This document shows positions 35,301 through 46,638 of a stretch of DNA of 64,000 nt, in pieces. The position numbers and the translations under genes are program-made. Origin of the DNA: Tanytarsus gracilentus (lineage: Eukaryota; Arthropoda; Insecta; Diptera; Chironomidae); assembly GCA_038502055.1 (NCBI GenBank), contig JAXRKN010000037.1, positions 5,302,501 to 5,366,500 on the forward strand, read 5' to 3'. The stretch's first letter is position 1, and each line of letters opens with the position of its first letter. The notes under the pieces were generated by a model, which did no database searches, was not told where the DNA came from, and saw only the letters and a list, made by a program, of their open reading frames with translations.

Positions 35301-38286
35301 GGATACGAATTTAATATGATGAAGATTTATTTTAGTAATTCAGTTTTTGTATAATAAAATAATTTTTTTTCTGGAACTGTCGAGGGAATTGTTTTAAATT
35401 AAAATTAGCTTCAGGAATTTTTCTTGACTTTGTTCCACATAAACTTTTCACTAATAGAAATTCATGACACCAACACACAAATTAACACCATTTTCGAGAG
35501 AAATTAAAAGATTATCGTTGAGAGAACAAGCACGAAATATTTTCAACACTTCTCATTGTAGGCGCCAAACTATTTTTCATTAGCTTCAGATCTCTTGACA
35601 TCTTTACACAAATCTCGAACAATGAAAACTTTCTTTCCCGTTTCTTCACTATCAAGATCGGAAATTTATTCTTAGGAACTGCATTCTTTCACCGTAATAA
35701 CAACAATGTTAACACTCACCGCAGTAATTAACTCCGAGACATTGCGTTGTAATTGGATTAAATTAAAAATAATTCAAAGCTGACAGGTCACATTTTGAAG
35801 ACTTTTCATCCAAAAAAGCAATAAGAAGAAAATATTGCGCATGAAAATTTCACTTTTATTTTTTAATCTCTGAAGGAAGAAAAATTAACATTTCAAATGA
35901 TTAAACATCCTTTCCGTGCGTCAATCAGCGCACGGCTACTAACTGATTGTCGTTTATTGGTCCATTAAGATGTCTAATAATGCTAATAAATTTAATCAAG
36001 TTCAGTGTCGAAGGCATTTATGCTAATAAATATGGAATAACATATCACATAACGAGATCATATGTGCTGCAGTCAACGGTGTATAGAAAGTTAATTAGCA
36101 TATCTCGCCTATATGTTATGCGAATGGAAATATTGTATGACCTAAGATACGAAACACATGACATTGAATGAAAGCGAAAGCATTTTTTTCAATTTTTGCT
36201 TTCATTTCTCTTCTTCTGCTCTTTTCCATTTACGTCGTGAGATCTTTCTTTCCACCGCAATCATCGATTAGCTACGTATATTTTGTAATTTCTCAATGTC
36301 AATCAAAATCAGTTTTTTATACTCCTTGAATTAATTATGAAACTTTTTTGTAACATGAAACTTTTGCTACTTTTCCTTTCATTCGATCGATTAGACTCAC
36401 TTCCCGCATTATTAGTGAAAGAAGCAAATGGAGGTAACAGAGAAACGAAAGCGATCTCTTCGAATTGTCCGCGATCATGTCCACCTGCGACAGGAGTTGA
36501 GCAGGAGCCCGTATGCGGTACGGATAGAATAATTTATGCGAATTCTTGTGAAATGAAGAAGAAAACATGTACGAAGGGCAACATAAACGCAATCATTGAA
36601 GATCCCGAGGGCTGCGAGAGAGCAAAGGGTTCTGAGTGTGTGCACAGGTGAGCCAACTGACTTTATGGTTGAGGAATGCATCAGTGAGAACATCATTTGT
36701 AAAATAATAAATCTTGTTCTTATGCTAGATGTCCATCGGAGAAAGATTTAGTCTGTGGCACTGACGGACGTACATATTTGAATCGCTGCATGTTGGCAGT
36801 TCAGGCATGTCGAGTAGGAAAGGCGGCAGTTTCACTCGCTCACATGGGCTCATGCTTAAACGGTTCAGTTATTCGTGAGTCATGCCCTGTCGATTGTAAC
36901 AGTGCACCACAAGATGGTCCCGTTTGCGCATCCGATGGCAACGTCTACAATTCTACCTGTCAAATGAAGTTACTCACGTGTGGGCAAGGCGTTGTAAGTA
37001 GCCACAATGAATTATTATATTTTATTCTCTTTCCCATTATTAATTAAATTCTTTTCTTTTCCCAATTTCCTTCTCTTACTATTCTAATCACATCCACTCG
37101 CAGGTAAGAACAAGCAGAAAACACTGCCAGAGTACAAGAAATTGCCGTGAATCATGTTGGCGAGTTGGAAGACCGACGTGTGGATCGGATGGTCGTCTCT
37201 ACGCAAGTCCATGTAAGATGAAGTCTGCAAATTGTGGCAAACATGTTTATGAAGTGCCAATTTCATTCTGCATGTCACAACAAGAGAGAAATGGAAACTT
37301 AAACAGCTTTAACCCTCAATATTTGGCTGATTGTCCCAAATCGTGTGAAAATGCTGAAGAAAAGTTGGTTTGCGGAAACGATGGCAACATCTACACTTCT
37401 GAATGTGAGCTGAAAATGCTTAATTGCGGGTAAAATTTACTTCTTCTTTTTTAACCTCACTTTTAAAAATTCAAACTTCCAAATTAGATCAAACAAGAAA
37501 AACATTCAAGTTGTTCCAATGGACAAGTGTCAAAAGAAAATGGATCGATGCAAGAAAAATTCTGATCTCGCTTGCAAAAGTCTTTTGAAGAACAAACAGC
37601 AAAATACATTCTTAGCTCAAGAAGACAAAATTTGCGGAACTGACTCGAGGACTTATGTTGATGAATGTGAACTTCAAAAAGCCACTTGCTTGTAAGATTT
37701 TTTAATTTTACTTTATTTTTAATTTAATTATTTTTTAAAAAACAGACGAGGCGTGCAAATGGCTCACATTGGAAGTTGTGCATCTCTAAGCAATGAACAT
37801 GTCTGCGAGAAATGTGTCGTTGAAGATTACGAGCCTCGGCCAGTGTGTGCATCAAATGGTCAAGTCTATTCGAATCGATGTGAAATGAAGCAACAGACAT
37901 GTGGTCTCCATGTCGTGCCAGTATCCCTTCAGAACTGTCCAAAAACTCAATATTGTGATGTCGATTGTGATGCACTCGGAGGTGTAAGCTACATTTGTGG
38001 CTCTGACAATAAACTCTATAAATCAGAATGTCACATGAGAAAGGAGAATTGTGGAAAACACATTTTCATTGTGCCAATCAAGCGCTGCCTTACTGCATTT
38101 CAATTTAAAGGCTGCTCCTCAATATGCCCACCCGAATATGAACCAGTTTGTGGAAGTGACGGCAAATCATACTCGAACGAGTGCTTCCTCTCACAAGAAA
38201 GATGTCGAACGAGAAATGTAATCTCAAAAAAGCATATGGGACCATGTGGAAGACCCGAAAAGCCATCAACTAACTATTTATACTAG
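32311..38286 (+). CDS. Secreted nine-Kazal-domain protein, left copy
   Basis: Exons are 32311-32368, 36395-36647, 36729-36993, 37104-37429, 37488-37691 and 37746-38286, giving 548 residues. Exon 1 encodes a signal peptide (MIKFIIISLFLSLQLTYAH). I count nine Kazal modules, recognised by C-x-C..VCGTDG/CGSDG..Y.N/S.C.....C spacing. The residue at the usual P1 site is basic only in module 4 (Arg); the others have Pro, Ser, Asn, Val or Ala. This resembles agrin/follistatin-type modules more than classical trypsin inhibitors, so protease inhibition is uncertain. An almost identical gene lies inverted at 38799-40913. Intron 1 is about 4.0 kb here. A second possible start with its own signal-like sequence lies at 36337. 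No fly symbol is assigned. Confidence 0.88.
32369..36394 (+). other. Long intron 1 of the left Kazal gene
   Basis: These 4026 bp have a GTGAGT donor and a TTAG acceptor. I found no match to the 166-bp intron at the same place in the right copy, and no transposon ends or supported exons, apart from the possible alternative start near its 3' end. It may hold enhancers, or it may be an old insertion. Confidence 0.6.
36337..36394 (+). other. Possible alternative first exon of the left Kazal gene
   Basis: An ATG at 36337 (and another at 36355) is in frame with exon 2 without splicing. It encodes MKLLLLFLSFDRLDS-like hydrophobic sequence that could act as a signal peptide. An initiator-like ATCAGTT lies near 36311. 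This part does not exist in the right copy. Whether it is transcribed from here cannot be told from the sequence. Confidence 0.3.
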
Positions 38287-38294
38287 AAATTAAG

Positions 38295-38790
38295 AAGTAG
38301 ACAAAAAATTGTTTGTTAAATTACTGCCAACGGACGATGACTGCTTGCACTTTATTTATTATTGACTTTTTACTTAATAAGCTAAGCGTTAAGAGCCACT
38401 GATTGAATAAAAAAACATTAAGATAAAAAACTAAAGACCTTTTACTTTTTATGGCTTGTTGCAGCAGCAGGAAAAAAATCATTTAATATCGCCAAAAATG
38501 AATGTTGCCTTTTATTCTTTCATCGTTGGAATTTTTTATTAACTTAATGAACTTGAATTTATTCAATATTAGAACTGCAAGCGTGAATTTTTTTAAATAT
38601 AATATTTAAAAAATTATCTGTAAATAAATGAAATTGAATAAAAAACTTTTTTGAATAGCCTCAAAAAATTTTATTAAAAAAGAAAAAATTATCAAAATTT
38701 TGCTTAAAAAATGACTAGTTTATCACTAAAGAAAATTATCTAATGGTAATTTCGGAGTATCATAAAATTATTCAATAAATTATTTTTCTG
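38295..38790. other. Spacer between the palindrome arms
   Basis: These 496 bp are AT-rich, not self-complementary, and contain the 3' UTRs and poly(A) signals of both converging Kazal genes (for example AATAAA near 38406 on the plus strand). Confidence 0.7.
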
Positions 38791-38798
38791 CTTAATTT

Positions 38799-40913
38799 CT
38801 AGTATAAATAGTTAGTTGATGGCTTTTCGGGTCTTCCACATGGTCCCATATGCTTTTTTGAGATTACATTTCTCGTTCGACATCTTTCTTGTGAGAGGAA
38901 GCACTCGTTCGAGTATGATTTGCCGTCACTTCCACAAACTGGTTCATATTCGGGTGGGCATATTGAGGAGCAGCCTTTAAATTGAAATGCAGTAAGGCAG
39001 CGCTTGATTGGCACAATGAAAATGTGTTTTCCACAATTCTCCTTTCTCATGTGACATTCTGATTTATAGAGTTTATTGTCAGAGCCACAAATGTAGCTTA
39101 CACCTCCGAGTGCATCACAATCGACATCACAATATTGAGTTTTTGGACAGTTCTGAAGGGATACTGGCACGACATGGAGACCACATGTCTGTTGCTTCAT
39201 TTCACATCGATTTGAATAGACTTGACCATTTGATGCACACACTGCCCGAGGCTCGTAATCTTCAACGACACATTTCTCGCAGACATGTTCATTGCTTAGA
39301 GATGCACAACTTCCAATGTGAGCCATTTGCACGCCTCGTCTGTTTTTAAAGTTAATTAAATTTAAAAAGAGAGTAAAATTAAAAAAATCTTACAAGCAAG
39401 TGGCTTTCTGAAGTTCACATTCATCAACATACGTCCTCGAGTCAGTTCCACAAATTTTGTCTTCTTGAGCTAAGAATGTATTTTGCTGTTTGTTCTTTAA
39501 AAGACTTTTGCAAGCGAGATCAGAATTTTTCTTGCATCGATCCATTTTCTTTTGACACTTGTCCATCGGAACAACTTGAATATTTTTCTTGTTTGATCTA
39601 ATTTGGAAATTTGAATTTTTAAAAGTGAGGTTAAAAAAGAAGAAGTAAATTTTACCCGCAATTAAGCATTTTCAGCTCACATTCAGAAGTGTAGATGTTG
39701 CCATCGTTTCCGCAAACCAACTTTTCTTCAGCATTTTCACACGATTTGGGACAATCAGCCAAATATTGAGGGTTAAAGCTGTTTAAGTTTCCATTTCTCT
39801 CTTGTTGTGACATGCAGAATGAAATTGGCACTTCATAAACATGTTTGCCACAATTTGCAGACTTCATCTTACATGGACTTGCGTAGAGACGACCATCCGA
39901 TCCACACGTCGGTCTTCCAACTCGCCAACATGATTCACGGCAATTTCTTGTACTCTGGCAGTGTTTTCTGCTTGTTCTTACCTGCGAGTGGATGTGATTA
40001 GAATAGTAAGAGAAGGAAATTGGGAAAAGAAAAGAATTTAATTAATAATGGGAGAGAGAATAAAATATAATAATTCATTGTGGCTACTTACAACGCCTTG
40101 CCCACACGTGAGTAACTTCATTTGACAGGTAGAATTGTAGACGTTGCCATCGGATGCGCAAACGGGACCATCTTGTGGTGCACTGTTACAATCGACAGGG
40201 CATGACTCACGAATAACTGAACCGTTTAAGCATGAGCCCATGTGAGCGAGTGAAACTGCCGCCTTTCCTACTCGACATGCCTGAACTGCCAACATGCAGC
40301 GATTCAAATATGTACGTCCGTCAGTGCCACAGACTAAATCTTTCTCCGATGGACATCTAGCATAAGAACAAGATTTATTATTTTACAATGACGTTCTCAC
40401 TGATGCATTCCTCAACCATAAAGTCAGTTGGCTCACCTGTGCACACACTCAGAACCCTTTGCTCTCTCGCAGCCCTCGGGATCTTCAATGATTGCGTTTA
40501 TGTTGCCCTTCGTACATGTTTTCTTCTTCATTTCACAAGAATTCGCATAAATTATTCTATCCGTACCGCATACGGGCTCCTGCTCAACTCCTGTCGCAGG
40601 TGGACATGATCGCGGACAATTCGAAGAGATCGCTTTCGTTTCTCTATTAGTTAAGTCATCTTTCTTGTTAATAACTGCTGGTTTTGTGCCTAATAAACCA
40701 AAAGAAAAAGTTGACTTTTAATGTTGGCGTAGTTGCAGTTACTTTTTCACTCAAATTTGTCGCTAATATAACTAACAATTTTTATTCTTCATGAGATTAA
40801 CTGAATAAACTATTATTTGATATTTTTCTTCTTCTTTAATACAAAAAATAATTACCATTTACAGATATTAACGCCAACGACAAAAATAATGAAATGACGA
40901 TAAATTTAATCAT
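38799..40913 (-). CDS. Secreted nine-Kazal-domain protein, right copy
   Basis: Exons are 40856-40913, 40437-40689, 40092-40356, 39656-39981, 39394-39597 and 38799-39339. Each has exactly the same length as its left counterpart, giving 548 residues. From NRETKAISSN onward it is nearly identical to the left protein (one difference noticed: PRAV here, PRPV there). The N-terminus differs strongly: signal peptide MIKFIVISLFLSLALISVNG, then TKPAVINKKDDLT where the left copy has DSLPALLVKEANGG. Intron 1 is only 166 bp. All splice sites and the frame are intact, so both copies look functional. It ends tail to tail with the left copy. Confidence 0.88.
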
Positions 40914-43900
40914 TTTTTCCTCCTTATCTTTCGCTCTTTTGTGAGAACAAAATTAATTTTTTTTCAATAATCTCGCGAAATCACTTGAGGCAGCGCAAAA
41001 ATTCTTTTCTTTCCTTTTTATGCTTTTTTCTTCTTTTTATCGCATTCACGGAATTTTTTTATTAAACAATTTTGTCTGCTTCCGTCCGTCACTTGAAAAT
41101 TAATTTAATTCACTTTTTGTGCACTTTAAAAATGTTTTGAAAGGAAATTTGCACTTTTGATTTATTTGAAAATAATTTTATCCACGTGTCGATTAAAATT
41201 TTTAGCACAATTTACAGCTTCACACTTTTTTCGTGTCTAATTTAATTACGACCGTACACACGTAAAATTAAATGGACCACGAAACAATTTTTTTATGTTG
41301 CACCATCGAGCGATGAGCAGAGAATGATCGCGATTTTCCAACTTTTGCTGAATATATGAATGAATGTGTGGATGGATGGATGCGGAGTGGAGAAAGAGAG
41401 AAAGAAAAGAAAATATAAAACGATCTTCACTATTGAACGACTTACGACGGAGTGAAGATTTCAATGCCAAGGCTCAAAGATTTTATAAACTTCCAGCAGC
41501 AGCAGCATCATGATGTTGCAGTGAAGTGAAAGGAGCGAGCGAGAGAGAGAAAAACGAAGAAACATTAGCGACACATAAAAGAGAGTTTTATGCTGCACTG
41601 GAAGTATTGCGAGAGTTTGCTGAGATAATCAACAACAACGGCAGTTCAATGAGCTCGCATGCATCGATTTAGGGAAATCACGAAGAAATTCTAAAAGACA
41701 ATAATGCACAGCAACCAGCTGAGAGCTGACCTTTGATATTATACAACATAAAGTTTTTCATGTCGATATCGACATCGATCTTCACCACTCGGCATGCGGC
41801 ACGGCAGCAAGTGCTCGATGTAATTTTTCTCTCTCAAAATTACTTTGTTGCGTCAACAACTGTAATTTTCTTTAATCTTTAAGATTGAGATTTTATGCAG
41901 GTGAAATTAAAGCTGAAAAACAAACAAAAATTATGGAAATTTAATTAAAGCTCTTAAAATATCCAATCACACACGCAAATTTGCATTGATGATCAATTTT
42001 CTGCTACGATTATAGTCATCAAGCATCACTTTTACTTTCGATTGCCATTTCTAACACCGCGCGTCTCTCTCTCTCACTCACTCGATGCTTACACGCTTTA
42101 TTGCATACGCCATGCGGTGTGTGAGTTAATAAACCATTAGAGGTATCGAGAAGCATAAAAGAGGCGAAGAGAGAATGTTCACAGCATAATGATTACCATA
42201 ATGAAAGCTCACGTCATGCGTTGATGAATGTTATCTAAGTTGTCATCAATTTGACACTCAACAAGACTTTGAGACCCTTGCCCACACACTCTTCGATCGA
42301 CACTCGACAAGAATTTCTAACTTTTTCTACTTCCGCGATTTTCTTCTTGCACTCACTTATTATTCTATGCGAGTGTGGTCACTGTCTATGCTTCACACAA
42401 TAAATTCATGCACACATCATTAAATATATTTATGTGAGCTATGAAATTAGAATTTAATGAGGTAAACAATTTTTAATTAAAGAAAATAATTAAGCATGTA
42501 AGGGAAGAAAAACACAAAAAGCTTTCTCTCGTTTCTCAGCTTGACATTTTCATCTTTGATCTTAAAAAATTATTTTATAAAAGTGATTTGAAAAAGGAAA
42601 TAAATCGCTGGTAAACTTATCATTTTATATTAAATCGTTAAAAGTGCTCGCAATAGAAATAAAGTAAAGAGCGATTTTTATGCAGCGACTTTTGATTTTT
42701 TTAATCTTGACTCAATCGATGCGGGAGCAACATTCATGACTCGATTTGCCACATTTTGAAAAGTGAAATTTAATTTTTTTCTTATTTTACTTGATTCAGT
42801 CTCGAAGTTGCTATTGAATATGTGCCGTTTGTGTGATGTAAAATCGTGATTGAAAAATTCTTCACAATTCATCATCAGTCAGATTTAATTTATGTCTTTA
42901 TATGCTTGGTCACAAAACTCTTTCTTCTTTGTTTAATTTTAGCAGCGAAAGTTTCTTAAAAATTGATTGCTGAAGTTGCGACGCGAGAAGTTTATTGAGT
43001 AAATATATTCATGAATGCAATTTAATCATTGTTTGTTTTAGCTGAATTGATGCTGCAGCGTGTGTGAAATTGACACTGAATGCAACCGAAATGAATTTCA
43101 ATTTTCATCTTTTCGCTTTTGATTTGATTTCGTGTCGAGCTGTGGAGTCGTGCTTGCTTCTGTGATTTACATTTTGACACACACCGAGAGACGATTGATC
43201 AATGAATAAAAGACTTTCTGCCGCTCACTCTCTATCAACACATCAATCTTGATGCATGCTCGAATAATTTAATATATTTTTTTTTCATTATTGACTGTGA
43301 AAGAAATTTTTTATTGCTTTAATCACATTTTTATGGATGATTTTTAATGCAGCTGAAAGAGGAAAATTTCACGCCTTTTTATGGAGAATTGCAGCGAGTG
43401 CGAATTTGTTGTGATTATTTTTCTCATTAAAAAAATTAAAGTTAATTTGTTGTAGACTTGCTCACACATATTTTATGGGTAACATCTTGAGCTTAATTGA
43501 GAGTGAAAACTTCAATCATGTTCATAAATATTTTATTTATAAAAATTCACAATCATTTATTTCAGTCACATTTTATCCATAAACATTTTTCATTCCATAA
43601 AATTAACTCATTACATGTATTTTATTACCTCGGTTATTTTTTTATTTTTTCTTTTTATTGTTCATTGAACACAGCAATGACAATCACCGTGAAATATTTT
43701 CACATGAGTTTCCAATATGAAAGTAATTTCTTGAGGAATTTTTCAACTGAATTAAATAAATTAGCTAATTAAATTATATGATGAAGAAAAATTCCACGGC
43801 TGAGTTCGAAAGAACTTGCTGCATCGAATCGTGCAGTTTTTCAAAGTAACACTTTTGGATGCATAATTTTTATAAAATGCTTTACAACATCAGCGAAAAG

Positions 43901-45537
43901 TCAATTTAGTTGAACATGAACTCGATTATAGAGTATATTAAAAATATTCTCTCTCATTAAATTTTAAAGTGTCCTAAGAGTTTTACATCTTTCGCAAATT
44001 TTTTAATAAAATGTGAGAAAAATGAAGAACATAATTTATCTTTAGCTAAAGCCAAGTGGGCACTTTGTTTGTTCTAAGCGGATTATTTTTTTTTTGTTTA
44101 AATTTTTCCATATAGAAATTTCTCCAACTCTTTCTGGCTATGCTTTAAAATCATTATCACTACGAACATTGAATTGAAAATGTCCCACATTGTGAAATAT
44201 CACGAGTCTTTTTAAATAATATCTATAAAAATTATTATTGTACAACCTGGCTTTAAGAAGTCGATTTTACCGTTAACAGTTTCCATCTCGAATTTCCTTT
44301 TGAATAAAATAATAAAAAAATGTCCAAGGGTATTTTTTTGGAAAAAAAAATTTAAGGATGTTAAATTGTTAATTAAAAAAGTTAATTTTAATTAATTTTG
44401 ACAGTTAAATTTTTAGTTTATAAAATTTAAGGATCTTAAATTAAAATTTGCATTCCTTGCATCTGCTCAGCATGACTTTATACTTTATCAATACTGACCT
44501 AAAAATTCTTTCATTGAATAATTTTTCATTTGTTCTTGTATCACCATCTCTCGCTCAATTCATGATTAATGTCAAATACGTGGGGAATGGATGAGAAAAA
44601 CAATTAAAAAGCATTTCTCTATGCTTATAGTACATAAATATGGATATGTGTGAGCGCATTGTAAGCACCAAGGCACTCCATAAATGTTAACGAGCGAAAG
44701 ATGTCGTGAGACAACGAAGAGGAGAGAAGAAATAAAAATATAGAGATGGAAAAATGGAATTTTAACAAATTGCAAATTGTTTAATTGCTATTAAAAAATG
44801 TTGTTACTCTCGTGCCTCTTCACACACACACACACAGTTTGATGCAAGGAGGTCGTTCAATGATTATCAACGTCATGTAATTCAGGATGCAATTCTTTAT
44901 GTTGCTCGCTTTTGATGGTGGCATGCAATAAAAGTGAAAATGCTTTCGATTGAAAGCGTGAGTGGCCTTATTTTTCCTCTTCTGTCTCTCTCGCTTCCAT
45001 AGAGCCGCTGTGAGCAATTTTATTATTGTTATTATTTTTTTTAATCAAGAATGGCATTAGCCCATTTAATTGCCACCAATTACTTCCCTTTGCCAATTTT
45101 GGCTCTCTCCTTCTTGTTCATTCATGCTTTATCGTGCTGTCAAATCTTTAATTTCAAAAAGAACAGTTTTGAAAACATAGAATTGAAAATTTGTAAAAGT
45201 AAAATTTAGTTAACCTTATTTTATCGTGAAGTGGAAAACTTTGAGTTTGTAAAGTTTATTTTATAACCATTCGATCACGTCCAGTACGATGTTGAAGCGA
45301 AACGTGTCGCATTAATTTTATGTTGTCTTTTCTTTTCATTTTTTTTTGCACGATACTTCGTCTTGCAAACGATAAAGATCTAATAGCTCTTTTCGCTTTC
45401 TTTCAAGCACACTGCACATTTTTTCTTCCGCATCGAATCATATCATATTGAACTTGAGGTAAAAAGTGAATTTTAGTTTTCTTTTCGAATAATCTTTTTA
45501 TATTTTTATTTTTCAGATAAATTCGAAAGTGGCACAA
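40914..45537. other. Right-copy 5' UTR/upstream region and non-coding DNA
   Basis: 40914-43438 is the mirrored upstream part of the palindrome. 43439-45410 is unique AT-rich DNA in which I see no gene; open frames at 43497-43772, 44572-44775 and 44820-45017 are AT-driven. A short CA run lies near 44822-44836. 45410-45463 may be a 5' UTR exon of the microprotein candidate, with a GTAAAA donor at 45464 and a TTTTTCAG acceptor ending near 45516. Confidence 0.45.
41482..41487 (-). promoter_or_regulatory. TATA box of the right Kazal gene
   Basis: TATAAA on the minus strand, mirror of the left-arm box, at nearly the same distance (574 bp) from its ATG. Confidence 0.55.
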
Positions 45538-45672
45538 ATGTGTACTCTATGCTCGCGAGAGACTGTAATGGACCCTAACAGTCAGCATAAAGAAATTATA
45601 CATATGATGTCGATCGATCGGATGCGTGCAATTTTCTTTTTTCACTTCTGCAAAGAGCTTTTAAAATTTTAA
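45538..45672 (+). CDS. Candidate 44-residue microprotein
   Basis: The ATG follows a strong acceptor (TTTTTATTTTTCAG, ending near 45516) by about 20 bp, and the frame ends in TAA at 45670-45672. The protein begins MCTLCSRETVMDPNSQHKEI and has a hydrophobic/basic second half (IFFFHFCKELLKF). Codon choice is less AT-biased than the flanking DNA and the first part looks like real protein, with a CxxC pair. I recognise no family. The possible upstream exon ends in GAACTTGAG at the 45464 donor. It would converge with NSMCE1, whose stop is 103 bp away. Possible alternatives are a chance ORF or an unannotated last exon. Confidence 0.4.
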   Translation: MCTLCSRETVMDPNSQHKEIIHMMSIDRMRAIFFFHFCKELLKF

Positions 45673-45775
45673 TGAACACTAATTAACAGCGAATATATTA
45701 ATTGAAAAAAAAACTGATAAAGATTTATTAAAGTGTTAGATGCGAAAGAGCAATTATTGAAAGACTGTAATTTAT

Positions 45776-46638
45776 TTATTCTACAGGCGTTTCCCACTTT
45801 TCCTTGCATACTGAACACTTCTTGGCTTTCGCAAGATATTTCTGGAGGCAATTTTTATGGTATGTCGCTGTCTTGCAGGCATCGCAAGCGATTCCCTGTG
45901 TTATAATGTGATATAAATTACAACCAATTACACTAATCAACAAAGTTGTTACATACCCATGCGACAACATCTTCACACAACACACACGATCTGAGATGTG
46001 GAAGTTCCATATTCTGAATTATTTCCTTGAATTCAATCATTGACTTGGGTCCGAGATAAATTTTATTTTCTTGCCGCAAGAAGTAACCATTCATGATCCA
46101 ATTTTCAAGCATTTTCTCGATTCGTGTCTTGTTGATTTTGGTGGCAGTTTGTATGTTGAGGGCATTCAGAGGCGAGACATTAAGCTCTTCATTCTCCATA
46201 ACGCACAGCAGTAACAGCTTAAAGTAATCTAATTCAGTTTCTGTTAATGTGTGATGCATTGGTGAGATTGATGTCTTTGTCGTTGCATAAAAGATTAAAT
46301 AATCAGCCTGATTTAATCCAAATTGAAAATTGGCAATCTGTTGATCAAAACGTCCAATTTTTGAGTTGATGGTCTCGATGATTTCTTGAATTTCCTGTGG
46401 CGATGGAAGCGGTTCATTTGGATAAAAGTGTTTGAAAATAGCATCGAAGATTTCGTTGAATTTATTTTTCTCCAGAGTGCCGTGAGTCATGAAGGACTTT
46501 AATAAAGTTCTATGTAAATCCGTGTATCCTTTTTAATTAAAAAAAATGATCAGAAATTCAATTATTGTTTACAAAATTGCGCGAAAAATTAAAAGTGCTT
46601 TAAATTTCTCTAAGAAACTTACCTTCAAGATTGACCAT
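45776..46638 (-). CDS. NSMCE1: SMC5/6 complex subunit NSMCE1 (Nse1)
   Basis: This is a RING-like subunit of the SMC5/6 DNA-repair complex that pairs with a MAGE protein (Nse3). Exons are 46623-46638, 45957-46528 and 45776-45895, giving 235 residues. The first coding exon is only 16 nt (MVNLE plus one base). It splices to GYTDLHRTLLKSFMTHGTLE, the typical Nse1 N-terminus. Winged-helix parts follow (TLTETELDYFKLLLLCVME and IQTATKINKTRIEKMLENWI..GYF). The C-terminal variant RING reads CVLCEDVVAW, then GIACDACKTATYHKNCLQKYL and CSVCKEKW. The short exon makes an ATG at 46490 (MTHGT) look like the start, but the earlier start restores the family N-terminus. Confidence 0.92.

Larger units (their letters stand above)
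29800..38294 (+). repeat. Left arm of large inverted duplication
   Basis: The arm starts about 140 bp after the ZNF598 stop and ends 8 bases after the left Kazal gene stop. It pairs with 38791-43438 in reverse complement. Coding exons 2-6 and most introns are nearly identical (intron 3: one mismatch seen in about 110 bp). The upstream 2.5 kb is also clearly homologous, with scattered substitutions and small indels. About 4 kb (intron 1, 32369-36394) has no match in the other arm. Confidence 0.93.
38791..43438 (-). repeat. Right arm of large inverted duplication
   Basis: It is the reverse complement of 29800-38294 without the 4 kb intron. Homology starts at the last bases before the right-copy stop and runs to about 2.5 kb upstream of its ATG, where it ends abruptly after TTTTTTAATGAG-type sequence. 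The landmark distances match: ATG to arm end is 2511 bp on the left and 2525 bp on the right. Confidence 0.93.

Noticed and set aside
29800..43438. Palindrome as a pure assembly artefact
   Set aside because: Not fully excluded, but the unlike intron 1, distinct N-termini, distinct 3' UTR spacer and scattered differences speak for two real loci rather than one sequence joined to itself.
43497..43772. 91-codon open frame right of the palindrome
   Set aside because: Phe/Ile/His/Asn-rich translation of AT-rich DNA without any family or splice context.
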